DNA of 64,000 nt. Source: Anoplopoma fimbria (lineage: Eukaryota; Chordata; Actinopteri; Perciformes; Anoplopomatidae). Each line of letters starts with the position of its first letter. Position 1 is the stretch's first letter. The translations under genes and the position numbers were made by a program. The stretch spans positions 1,294,754 through 1,358,753 of the forward strand of contig NC_072450.1 in the NCBI RefSeq assembly GCF_027596085.1, given 5' to 3'. Shown in pieces: positions 20,574 through 30,708 of the stretch. Under the pieces are notes generated by a model. That model made no database searches. It was not told the DNA's origin and worked only from the letters and a program-made list of their open reading frames with translations.

Positions 20574-21475
20574 TCACACGATGGTGGAAGGGCCGATGAC
20601 TGGGACTGCTTTCTGAGGACAGACAGGTAGAGACAGACAGGTAGAGACAGACAGACAGGTAGAGACAGACAGTTACTGTACCGTCTGAACACATGGGCGT
20701 TTTGTTTTATCTGCTGACTGAGACACTTTTATATCTTTATGACGTTTAACAACAACACACTGATGAACTGTCTGTTCATACTCATCATCTCTCCAGTCTT
20801 TAAACATATTGTGAAATATTCAATGTGCTTATTGTGTCTTTAACTGGTTGACTCTGTCTTTAACTTGTAGTCCATGGTACTCAGGACTACAACTCCCTTG
20901 ATGTTTAACTAATTGACTCTGTCTTTAACTTGTAGTCCATGGTACTCAGGACTACAACTCCCTTGATGTTTAACTGATTGACTAATTGACCCTGACACTG
21001 AGGTTCCTTCATGCTTCCTGTTGTTGGAGAAGGTCTGTGTACTCACAGCTGAAATGTAGTGGCTGTTGAGGTGCTGTTTGTTGGAGGAGGAGGAGGATGA
21101 AGGCTGGTCGGGGGGGCTCTGCTCCTCAGGCAGCGCCTCCTGCAGGTGGGAGGAGACGCAGCCGCTGTCTGAGCCGGTGGAGCCGGAGAGACATCGAGAG
21201 GAGGAGCCTGAACTCTCCGTGGCTGAGAGGAAACACCAACGCTGCTAATGTTAGAGTGTGTGTGTGTCTGTGTGTGTGTGTGTGTGTGTGTGAGTGTGTG
21301 TGTGTACATACTCATGGAGGGCTGGCTGCTGGTCTCCTGCTCGTCCTCCTCGATACAGGAGGTGATGAAGGAGCCTTCAGCAGCAGAAGAGGAGGAGATG
21401 TTCTGACTGCAGGAGGAGACGACAGACGGTGTTAAGATGGAGGTTCTGACCCGAACCGGACCAGGACAGGTGTGT

Positions 21476-21556
<81 letters not shown>

Positions 21557-24500
21557 CTGTACATGTGCAGGTTGAGCGGCCCCAGCAGGCTGGATGAAGA
21601 GGGCCCTGATGCTGCGGGGTCAGAGGTCACCGCTCCTCCATTAAAAGGGTGGGAGTGATCGAAGACAGAGACGGCGATGGACGCATCAACGTGTTCTGGC
21701 ACCTGATCACACATCAATCAATATCTGATCACTCATCAATCAATATCTGATCACACATCAATCAATATCTGATCACACATCAATCAATATCTGATCACTC
21801 ATCAATCAATATCTGATCACACATCAATCAATATCTGATCACACATCAATCAATATCTGATCACTCATCAATCAATATCTGATCACACATCAATCAATAT
21901 CTGATCACTCATCAATCAATATCTGATCACACATCAATCAATATCTGATCACACATCAATCAATAATCTTATATTCTGTTTTTAGGGTGATCTGTCTAGC
22001 TCTAACTCTGGTGCATTGTCTCTACCAAATAAACCAATAAAAAAAAAGTTATTGATCATGAAAATAAGACTTATTTATTGTTTATCATTGTTACATATAA
22101 AGGTCATAAACAGCTGATCACCAGATATTAATCAATAAACAATCAATATAACGTAATAAACAGAATGGTAGAAGAAGAGGATGAAGATGCTTTTATTTTG
22201 AAAGGGTCACCTCTGCTCTTCATGATGTAGTGAACGGCTCGGTCGCTGATCGCTGCGTCGCTCGGCTGGATGTCCAGAAACGGCTTGTTACCGACTCCCA
22301 TCGACACCATCTCCTTCACACGCATCTCTGAAACAAGACAGGAGAACATGAGGAGAACATGAGGAGAACATGAAGAGAACATGAGGAACATGAAGAGGAC
22401 CATGAGGAGGAACATGAGGAGGACCATGAGGAGAACATGAGGAGAACATGAAGAGAACATGAGGACCATGAGGAGGAACATGAGGAGGAACATGAGGAGA
22501 ACATGAGGAGAACATGAAGAGAACATGAGGAACATGAGGAGGACCATGAGGAGGACCATGAAGAAGACCATGAGGAGGAACATGAGGAGGACCATGAGGA
22601 GGACCATGAAGAAGACCATGAGGAGGAACATGAAGAGGAACATGAAGAGGAACATGAAGAGGACCATGAAGAGGAACATGAGGAGGAACATGAAGAAGAC
22701 CATGAGGAGGAACATGAGGAGGAACATGAGGAGGAACATGAAGAAGACCATGAGGAGGACCATGAGGAGGACCATGAAGAAGACCATGAGGAGGACCATG
22801 AGGAGGAACATGAGGAGGAACATGAGGACCATGAAGAGGACCATGAAGAGGACCATGAGGAGGACCATGAGGAGGACCATGAAGAAGACCATGAGGAGGA
22901 CCATGAAGAGGACCATGAAGAGCTCTGGTTCCTGTACCTTTGTTCCTGGTGGCCTGGGTCCACAGGATCCTGGCGATGCCGGTGGTCCAGGCGTGTTTCA
23001 CCTCTGACGTGGCGGCCTGAAGGATGAAGGTCTGGTTCTTGGCCGTCCTCCTCCTGAACCAGACCTCGAACCGCAGCCCGTTGTCCCCCGCGGACTCCGT
23101 CAGACCCACATCTGCTGTCTGTAACACAGAAGAGGGTCTCAGTCGGACCGCCACAGTGGGCCGCTGTGGGAGTCAGACCGGGTCTGATGGTCTTACCTTG
23201 AAGGAGTGTTTGTAGATGAAGACGTCCAGACCTCCCTCCATCTTCTTGGGTTTACTGAAGAGAACGAGCTCCTCGAACAGGAAGATGTGACGCTGACATT
23301 TCCTCCTGCCGGTCCAGACAGTGAACTCGTCCTGACGGATCAGCTGACCCTGCTCCTTCAGGTTCACCTGGAGACGGTTTAACACATTCATTATTCATTA
23401 CAGACGTTCAGAGATAACTATGTCATGATGACGATGTCATGAGGGGAGGAGCTTTAGTCAACTCACGTCACAGTCTCGGATGGCGTCCATTGCCAGCAGG
23501 TCGTTGCCGTGGCGAAGCTGGAACTTGACCATGTTGGTGGCGGCATGCAGAGCGGCGAGCTCCGCCTCCTGGGCCACGCCCACCTCCTTGATGAGGTCAG
23601 TGAGCAGGAGAGCGTATTTACTCATCCTCTGCACCGGCTTCAACAGGTACGACGACAGGTCCATCTTATCGCCCAGCTCCACCTGCTTCCTCTGGGGGGT
23701 CAAAGGTCACGGTTAGTCCTCAGAGGTCACAGTGAGTCATCAGAGGTCAAAGGTCATTCTGAGGGGAAGGTAACTCCTTTTAGGCGTAAATATATTTATA
23801 CCACACTAAAGGAGAGGGAAATAATTACAGGGCCACTTTAACACAGTAAAGGACCTCATGGTGCCTTCAGGTTCACCTGGTGTTGTAAGGTTCCCTCCTG
23901 ACATCTGGTGGATCTTCTTTCAGTTAAACATTTGTTTTTACATGTTAAATACTTCATCTAAATGTCACCACATGGACTCAGGTCGGTTCACTCTACGTCT
24001 GACATCACGTAGAGTTTAAAAACGGATTTGATAATGAAGATCATCTTCTGATCTTCATTAATCCAGACTAGAGCGTTGATCTTTAGATGTGAAGTCAGGA
24101 GAAGAGAAGGTTCTCACCCTGAAGAAGGAGTTCCCGTGGTGGGCCAGCAGAGCGTCAGACTTTGGTTTGTTCTTGCTGTACAGAGCGTAAAGACCGAACT
24201 GCTCCTTCTGTCAAACACAACAACAACAAACACACCTTCATCATGTTATTGATCCATCTATGGAACCCTTCTACCAGCTGTGTGTTCAGTGTGTGTGGTT
24301 CCTATGTGTCTGATGAAGAACCCTCAGAGGAGTGACGTGTCTGATGAAGCAGTGAGGAACCCTCAGAGGATGTGTGTGGTTCCTACGTGTCTGATGAAGC
24401 AGTGAGGAACCCTCAGAGGATGTGTTCCTACGTGTCTGATGAAGCAGTGAGGAACCCTCAGAGGATGTGTGTGTGGTTCCTACATGTCTGATGAAGCAGT

Positions 24501-25037
24501 GAGGAACCCTCAGAGGATGTGTGTGTGGTTCCTACGTGTCTGATGAAGCAGTGAGGAACCCTCAGAGGATGTGTGTGTGGGTGTCTGATGAAGCAGTGAG
24601 GAACCCTCAGAGGATGTGTGTGTGGTTCCTACATGTCTGATGAAGCAGTGAGGAACCCTCAGAGGATGTGTGTGTGGTTCCTACGTGTCTGATGAAGCAG
24701 TGAGGAACCCTCAGAGGATGTGTGTGTGGTTCCTACATGTCTGATGAAGCAGTGAGAACCCTCAGAGGATGTGTGTGTGGTTCCTACATGTCTGATGAAG
24801 CAGTGAGGAACCCTCAGAGGATGCTTCCAGCAGGCCTCCAGCTCCCTGAGGAAGAACTGACTGTGGAAGTCCAGAAGCTTCTCCAGGTTCCCGAACACCA
24901 CGGAGCGTTTCCCCCGGAGGTCCTGAGGAAGGTCGGCCCGGTCCATCTCAGGGAAGTAGTGATGGATGATGTAATGCAGGGAGCGCACGTACTCCCTCTC
25001 CGTGGTCACCATCTCCTCCACCACGTGACGCAGCTTA
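20574..25037 (-). CDS. RhoGEF (DH-PH) of the PLEKHG4/ARHGEF40 type, 3' ten exons
   Basis: Minus-strand exons in transcript order: 25037-24788, 24207-24118, 23691-23467, 23367-23197, 23118-22938, 22327-22211, 21695-21557, 21406-21312, 21222-21047, 20612-20574 (stop; the exon continues to 20560 and a donor). All have GT-AG borders and compatible phases, giving about 494 codons. Exons 1-3 form the DH domain ([73 protein letters not shown]). Exons 4-5 form the PH domain ([54 protein letters not shown]). The C-terminal part holds [34 protein letters not shown] and [11 protein letters not shown], and ends STIV. DH-PH proteins exchange GDP for GTP on Rho-family GTPases. The N-terminal half is not seen in the window. 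Introns are loaded with tandem repeats. PLEKHG4 versus ARHGEF40 was not resolved. Confidence 0.88.
20848..20974. repeat. Tandem duplication, about 64 bp x 2
   Basis: TGACTCTGTCTTTAACTTGT and the following GGTACTCAGGACTACAACTC stretch occur twice back to back, within the last intron of the RhoGEF gene. Nothing else is seen in that intron apart from GACAGACAGGTAGA repeats near 20620-20670. Confidence 0.8.
21478..21553. repeat. (GT)n microsatellite touching a RhoGEF splice donor
   Basis: About 38 GT units run directly up to the donor of the exon at 21557-21695 (minus-strand donor GTACACAC...). A shorter GT tract (21252-21305) lies next to the donor of the following exon at 21312. Confidence 0.9.
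21703..21963. repeat. 22-bp tandem repeat in RhoGEF intron
   Basis: About twelve copies of ATCAATCAATATCTGATCAC with a variable last pair (AC/TC). The unit nearest the exon supplies the acceptor region of the exon at 21557-21695. Confidence 0.9.
22335..22925. repeat. 12/15-bp tandem repeat (GAGGAACATGAGGAGGACCAT) in RhoGEF intron
   Basis: Units of GAGGAACATGA and GAGGACCATGA alternate irregularly over about 590 bases. Since the units are multiples of three, very long open frames arise on both strands (Met/Leu/Val/Phe-rich or Pro/His-rich on minus, Met/Arg/Lys-rich on plus). They are repeat artefacts inside the intron between the 22938-23118 and 22211-22327 exons. Confidence 0.9.
24300..24787 (-). 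repeat. About 52-bp tandem repeat amplifying an exon end plus its splice donor
   Basis: About nine units derive from the last ~36 bases of the DH exon 24788-25037 and the first ~16 bases of the following intron. Each unit contains, in minus-strand sense, CTTCATCAGACAT (or ...CAC) followed by GTAGGAACC, so each carries a potential 5' splice site. The unit nearest the exon is 51 bases and has no stop, so use of its donor (exon end at 24737) would add 17 residues in frame. Confidence 0.85.
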
Positions 25038-25259
25038 CTGAGGAGACACCACGACACACATGTAGCTCAGACATCCCATAATACCTCCGTCACCTCCTGA
25101 TGTCTGCTTCCTAATCATGAGGAGGAACTCTGACCCTTTACTCTAGTACAAGTATGTCAAAGTACACCAGTGTGTTATGTGCACCAGAAGTACTCATTAA
25201 CACACATGACAGCACACAAACACCTAGGTTACAACATGTGTCGTTCAGACAAATTCGAG

Positions 25260-25605
25260 AGATGTGCTGCAAGGACCTACAGAGGTCTACAGAGGTCTGC
25301 AGAGGTCTACAGAGGTCTACAGAGGTCTACAGAGGTCTGCAGAGGTCTACAGAGGTCTACAGTGGCCTACAGAGGCCTACAGAGGTTTACAGAGGTCTGC
25401 AGAGGCCTACAGAGGTTTACAGAGGTCTACAGTGGCCTACAGAGGCCTACAGAGGTTTACAGAGGTCTACAGAGGTCTACAGAGGTCTGCAGAGGCCTAC
25501 AGAGGTCTACAGTGGTCTACAGTGGCCTACAGAGGCCTACAGAGGTCTACAGAGGTCTACAGAGGCCTACAGAGGTCTGCAGAGGTCTGCAGAGGTCTGC
25601 TAATC
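25260..25605. repeat. 12-bp tandem repeat (TACAGAGGTCTA)
   Basis: About 28 units of CTACAGAGGTCT with variants GTTTAC, GCCTAC and GTCTGC. All three plus-strand frames stay open through it. It lies upstream of the first visible RhoGEF exon, presumably intronic. 25042-25259 shows nothing else. Confidence 0.9.
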
Positions 25606-25689
25606 TCCCTTCTTTCTAACTTCACACCAACAGATTTATTTTATTTTCAAAGTTGTAGTCTTCAGCTCAGAGAGAAAGAATTACAGAGG

Positions 25690-26304
25690 TTTTAGGAACA
25701 CGTGTTACCAACCTGCCATCCCAAGGAAAGTCTATTCAACTTTTCAACGGCGCCATTAAATCACAACCATGCCCGCTATGCCCCGTGAGGAATATGGGCC
25801 ACTCCAGAAAGCAAACAAAAAGATCGCTGACCTTCAGGATGATATCCGACGGCTTTCTGATCAACTCCAGAAGAAAGACTCTCTTGTCCAGCTACATGGA
25901 AGAAGCCTGCGGGCAGTCCAAACGGATATCCTCTCTCAGAACAACCATCCAGGACACAGTTCTGTTCACGGCTTTCCTCCTGCTCAACACCTAACACTAA
26001 CCAGTCATCCTGGGCCCAAGTGGTGGTCCGCGGTTGCAAGAATTACTCGGAGGGGGCTGCCTCACCACTAAGCCTATCCAACCGCTACGCGACCCTGTCT
26101 GCCCCCGGAACCTCCATCTCCGTCTATGGGGTCACCTCAGAGTACTGCCCCCCGTTAGCTCCCCCTACCGGCCTCATCTGTCAAACAGTATTCACACTGC
26201 CTCTCCATTTCAACACTCCACAAACGTTTTTAATATTCCTGGGCTAGTAGTGAGATCCACTAACCATCAGATTAAATGTACCACTCGAGGCTTAACTGCA
26301 AGTA
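25690..26304 (+). mobile_element. L2-like LINE, ORF1-type region and start of ORF2
   Basis: The frame 25769-26071 starts MPAMPREEYGPLQKANKKIA and continues DDIRRLSDQLQKKDSLVQ, a short coiled-coil-like stretch as found in LINE ORF1 proteins, then loses character. The last part (GLVVRSTNHQIKCTTRGL in another frame) runs into sequence continued at 29312 (NLISVPLNVPPP...). A pogo-type transposon is therefore inserted at 26304 in what was one LINE. Confidence 0.6.
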
Positions 26305-26539
26305 CCGTATTTTCCGCACTATAAGGCGCACATAAAAGCCTTTCATTTTCTCAAAAACGACAGTGCGCCTTATAATCCGGAGCGCTTTATATATGGATTA
26401 ATTCTGGTTGTGCTTACTGACCTCGAAGCGGTTTTGTGTGGTACACGGCGCTCTGTCACATGTTTTAGTAGACTTAGTAAACTACAAAGCCGCACCGCAG
26501 CAGCATTACGGCCACCGTAGTCAGGAGCGTCAGGAGTAA

Positions 26540-28935
26540 TACATACTGTGCTTCACCATCACATCACAGTGTGTGTGTATAAGGTTCACCATCACATTAC
26601 AGTGTGTGTGTATAAGGTTCACCATCACATACAGTGTGTGTGTGTATAAGGTTCACCATCACATTACAGTGTGTGTGTATAAGGTTCACCATCACATACA
26701 GTGTGTGTGTATAAGGTTCACCATCACATACAGTGTGTGTGTATAAGGTTCACCATCACATACAGTGTGTGTGTATAAGGTTCACCATCACATACAGTGT
26801 GTGTGTATAAGGTTCACCATCACATACAGTGTGTGTGTATAAGGTTCACCATCACATACAGTGTGTGTGTATAAGGTTCACCATCATATTACAGTGTGTG
26901 TGTGTATAAGGTTCACCATCACATTACAGTGTGTGTGTGTATAAGGTTCACCATCACATACAGTGTGTGTGTATAAGGTTCACCATCACATTACAGTGTG
27001 TGTGTATAAGGTTCACCATCATATTACAGTGTGTGTGTATAAGGTTCACCATCACATACAGTGTGTGTGTATAAGGTTCACCATCACATACAGTGTGTGT
27101 GTATAAGGTTCACATCACATTACCACTTGTGTATACTGTTAATCACATACCCTGAAAGTCCATCACATTACAGTGTGTGTCATAACACCTACCACATACA
27201 TTGTGTGTGTATAAGAAAGTTAAACTTCAGTGTGCTGGTATAAACCATCACATAAGTGTGTATGCAAAGGTTTGCCATCATTTTTACAGTTTTGCACAAT
27301 AAAGCCCCCCATCACATACAGTGTGTGTATAAGGTTCACCATCACATACACCGGTGTATAAGGTTCACCATCATATTACGGGGAGACTGTGTAGTTCACC
27401 ATCAGAAAAAGTGTGTGTTAGCCAGGTTCAGCATCACATTACAGTGTGTGTGAATGGAAGGTTCACCATCCATCACATGTGTAGAGTATAAGGTTCTTAC
27501 CATCACATTACTGTTTCAGGACAGCATCAAAAGTGTGTGTTAATGGTTCACCAATCATGTACACATTAGTGACTGTGTATAAGGTTCTCCATGCCGACTT
27601 GTTGGTATAAGGTTCACCATCATATCACAGTGTGTGTGTATAAGGTTCACCATCACATTACAGGTCATGTGTCTAAGTTAATCATATGTGCTGCATGTTT
27701 GGTTTTTATGCTGCTGTATATGTTTGTGCATTACATGTTTATGTTTACCATGATGTACAGTGTGTGTGTATAAGGTTCACATTACAGTGTGTTTGTGCTT
27801 TATGCTGCTATATATGTTTGTTCTGCATGTTTGTGTTCTATGCTGCTGAATGTGTTTTTATTGTAGGTGCATTTGTCCTGCTCTAATCTACTGTTTGTGC
27901 ACTTTCCTATAATGTTTAATGTACACTGTGTTTTATTGTCTGCTTATTTTATTGTTGGTTTGCCATGTCTGTCAATTCATTCTTACTACTATGTTGTGTT
28001 TTTAATCTTTGTTTATATGCATTTTATTTCTGTAATTTTAGGTTGCCTTTTGAATATCTGGCAGGGGACAACACCATCTAAAACTAGCCTCTCAGGCTAA
28101 GTGTCTCCCTCACTTTACAGAGGTTCACCATCATATTACAGTGTGTGTGTATAAGGTTCACCATCACATTACAGTGTGTGTGTATAAGGTTCACCATCAC
28201 ATACAGTGTGTGTGTATAAGGTTCACCATCACATTACAGTGTGTGTGTATAAGGTTCACCATCATATTACAGTGTGTGTGTATAAGGTTCACCATCACAT
28301 ACAGTGTGTGTGTATAAGGTTCACATCAATTACAGTGTGTGTGTATAAGGTTCACCATCATATTACAGTGTGTGTGTATAAGGTTCACCATCACATTACA
28401 GTGTGTGTGTATAAGGTTCACCATCATATACAGTGTGTGTGTATAAGGTTCACATCACATACACTGTGTGTGTGTGTATAAGGTTCACCATCACATACAG
28501 TGTGTGTGTATAAGGTTCACCATCACATTACAGTGTGTGTGTATAAGGTTCACCATCACATACAGTGTGTGTGTATAAGGTTCACCATCACATACAGTGT
28601 GTGTGTGTATAAGGTTCACCATCACATTACAGTGTGTGTGTATAAGGTTCACCATCACATACAGTGTGTGTGTATAAGGTTCACCATAATATCACAGTGT
28701 GTGTATAAGGTTCACATCATATTACAGTGTGTGTATAAGGTTCACCATCACATACAGTGTGTGTGTATAAGGTTCACCATCACATTACAGTGTGTGTGTG
28801 TATAAGGTTCACCATCATATCACAGTGTGTGTGTGTATAAGGTTCACCATAATAACAGTGTGTGTGTATAAGGTTCACCATAATAACAGTGTGTGTGTAT
28901 AAGGTTCAGCCCATAATATTACAGTGTGTGTGTAT
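26540..28935. repeat. About 30-bp satellite (TGTATAAGGTTCACCATCAC) with degenerate core
   Basis: Dozens of units of GTGTGTGTATAAGGTTCACC plus ATCACATACA or ATCATATTACA. Copies at 26550-27110 and 28120-28935 are very regular; 27110-27660 is strongly degenerate. The plus strand reads as repeats of CVYKVHHHI, which is an artefact of the repeat. Confidence 0.9.
27660..28125 (+). mobile_element. LINE 3'-UTR-like insert in the satellite
   Basis: A non-satellite T-rich stretch that ends CTGGCAGGGGACAACACCAT followed by CTAAAACTAGCCTCTCAGGC, which resembles the 3' untranslated end of L2-like LINEs in fish. It lies within the degenerate part of the satellite. No coding region. Confidence 0.45.
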
Positions 28936-29311
28936 AAGGACCAACATGGCTCCTGTCAAGAGACACGCTTACGATGCAGACTTCAAACTCAAGGCTGTCA
29001 GTATTTTATATATTGTAGGAGTGTTGAAACAAAGGGCTGAGAAAGGCTTCTTGTGGACGGAGTAAATAAACGTCGGCTTTATTTCACACTCTGCATTCGC
29101 TCTGACAACACAACACGCGTTCCCGATCCCACATCATTAACTCATCAACCCGCTAACGGTCATGGGTAATGTAGTTTGACTGACTGACTGTTTTGTTTCG
29201 CTTAATGCGCCTTATAGTCCGGTGCGCCTTATATATGAAAAAAGATTGAAAATAGACCATTCATTGACAGCCTTATAATCCAGTGCGCCCTATAGTGCGG
29301 AACATACGGTA

Positions 29312-29490
29312 ATCTGATCTCTGTCCCGTTAAATGTTCCACCTCCTGCACAAAAACAGACTGGACGGGAAAAAATGGATATGGCACTTTTAAATGTTGGA
29401 TCACTGAGCAATAATACATTTGTTATTAATGAACTCATATCCGAACATAAACTTGACTGCATGTTTTTTTTTTTTGTACCCAAAAAGCAC
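29312..29490 (+). mobile_element. L2-like LINE endonuclease start
   Basis: The plus strand reads DMALLNVGSLSNNTFVINEL and then ISEHKLDCMFF, the N terminus of an APE-type endonuclease (LLNVRSL box). It continues the LINE interrupted at 26304. It ends at a poly(T) near 29465. Confidence 0.65.
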
Positions 29491-29507
29491 GGAGAAAGCT
29501 AAAACTT

Positions 29508-29872
29508 ATGCTGCGTTCACACCGCTGTGGTTGAACAGTTAGTTCAGGTGGATGGAGATAAGCCCCCCCCCTACAGGTGCACATACAGTAAGACACAGTA
29601 GTATACAGCAGTACAGCCGTTCACACGAGCAATGTCGGCCGTTTTTGTCAGCTGTCAAAACATTTTCAACACACAATTCTTTTCAAAATAAATTCAGCCC
29701 AGTATTATTCGTGACGTCATGCTGCGCTTGGCCACATTGCTCTGTCTGTTTCAATCCCTTCATACTAACATGTCGAGCAAACAAAGAAAGTGGTTGGACG
29801 AATACGTACAATATGGATTCACATGTAAAGAGGAACGTGATGGAGTCAGCGATGCCAAGCTGAGTCACTGGC
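29508..29872 (+). mobile_element. hAT (ZBED/Charlie-like) transposon 5' fragment
   Basis: After a non-coding leader, 29770 starts the frame MSSKQRKWLDEYVQYGFTCK and then EERDGVSDAKLSH. This resembles the N terminus of hAT transposases and the ZBED/SCAN-type host proteins derived from them. The expected BED zinc-finger cysteines are missing because the sequence passes into a 15-bp repeat. Confidence 0.5.
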
Positions 29873-30275
29873 ACAACCTTCATACATACAACCTTCATAC
29901 ATACAACCTTCATACATACAACCTTCATACATACAACCTTCATACATACAACCTTCATACATACAACCTTCATACATACAACCTTCATTCATACAACCTT
30001 CCATAAAACCTTCATACATACAACCTCCATACATACAACCTTCATACATACAACCTTCATACATACAACCTTCATACATACAACCTCCATACATACAACC
30101 TTCATACATACAACCTTCATACATACAACCTTCATACATACAACCTTCATACATACAACCTCCATACATACAACCTTCATACATACAACCTTCATACATA
30201 CAACCTTCATACATACAACCTTCATACATACAACCTTCATACATACAACCTTCATACATACAACCTTCATTCATC
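29873..30275. repeat. 15-bp tandem repeat (AACCTTCATACATAC)
   Basis: About 27 nearly perfect units, with occasional CTCC for CTTC. The minus strand stays open as KVVCM or EGCMY repeats, and the plus strand as NLHTY. All are artefacts of a unit length that is a multiple of three. Confidence 0.95.
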
Positions 30276-30284
30276 ATCCTCTAG

Positions 30285-30574
30285 ACCACATGTGTCAAAC
30301 TCAAGGCCCGGGCCACATCCGGCCCGTGAATGAATTATCTTTGGCCCGCATGATAAAATCTATTGACTATTAGAGCTGGCCCGCCGGGATATCGGACAGT
30401 GCATTGTGGGATTTGTAGTATTTTGGTGGTCCGTGTGTCGGCACGTCAATCCCTCACAGTCTGTATTACATACCACAGGTGTCAACTTTAACTATCCGTC
30501 TCCCCAAACAATGGCTAAACGAAAGGTGGAATTTGAAAACAGGAGTTTTCAAGACAGGTGGGAGGCACAGTATA

Positions 30575-30578
<4 letters not shown>
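30285..30578 (+). mobile_element. Second hAT 5' fragment (GTF2IRD2-like transposase start)
   Basis: The left part has ACATGTGTCAAACTCAAGGC followed by GGCCACATCCGGCCCGTGAA, a common hAT end in vertebrates. 30511-30576 encodes MAKRKVEFENRSFQDRWEAQ, the start of a hAT/GTF2IRD2-like transposase. It is cut by a (TG)n(TA)n microsatellite at about 30575-30613. Confidence 0.65.
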
Positions 30579-30619
<41 letters not shown>

Positions 30620-30708
30620 ACCGTATTTTCCGCACTATAAGGCGCACTTAAAAGCCTTTAATTTTCTCAAAACACGACAGTGCGCCTTATAATCCGGAGC
30701 GCTTTATA
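30620..30708 (+). mobile_element. pogo/Tigger-type left end, truncated by Tc1
   Basis: CCGTATTTTCCGCACTATAA and the following GCGCCTTATAATCC block match the left end of the element at 26305. It stops at a TA where the Tc1 element begins (30709), so only the first ~90 bases remain. Confidence 0.75.

Larger units (their letters stand above)
26305..29309 (+). mobile_element. pogo/Tigger-type DNA transposon carrying a satellite
   Basis: The left end after a TA is CCGTATTTTCCGCACTATAA. The right end, read in reverse, is CCGTATGTTCCGCACTATAG, also next to TA (29310-29311), fitting TA-targeting mariner/Tigger elements. Both ends contain the nested GCGCCTTATAATCC-type repeats. Inside, 28946-29065 encodes MAPVKRHAYDADFKLKAV, an N-terminal pogo/Tigger-like helix-turn-helix start, cut off after about 20 conserved residues. 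The rest of the transposase is missing and the interior is filled by satellite. Confidence 0.7.

Noticed and set aside
21043..21717. A single 224-codon minus-strand frame taken as one gene
   Set aside because: It joins two RhoGEF exons through GT/AC microsatellite introns. Splice sites and phases support separate exons at 21557-21695, 21312-21406 and 21047-21222.
22143..23154. Very long open frames on both strands (up to 288 codons), rich in Met/Leu/Val, Pro/His or Met/Arg/Lys
   Set aside because: They run through a 12/15-bp tandem repeat whose unit is a multiple of three. Only the parts at 22211-22327 and 22938-23118 are real exons, with splice sites that exclude the repeat.
25154..25695. 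Three overlapping plus-strand frames of about 145 codons with TEVYRGLQR-type repeats
   Set aside because: All three frames are open through the same 12-bp repeat, which is a composition artefact and not a repeat protein.
26540..28935. Regular repeats with near-constant spacing that might suggest a CRISPR-like array
   Set aside because: The units are contiguous, with no unique spacers of constant length. The context is a vertebrate genome and a transposon interior, so this is a satellite.
29683..30277. Repetitive minus-strand frames (KVVCM, EGCMY) that resemble a Cys-rich repeat protein
   Set aside because: They are the translation of a 15-bp tandem repeat in two frames, with no start context, domain or flanking coding sequence.
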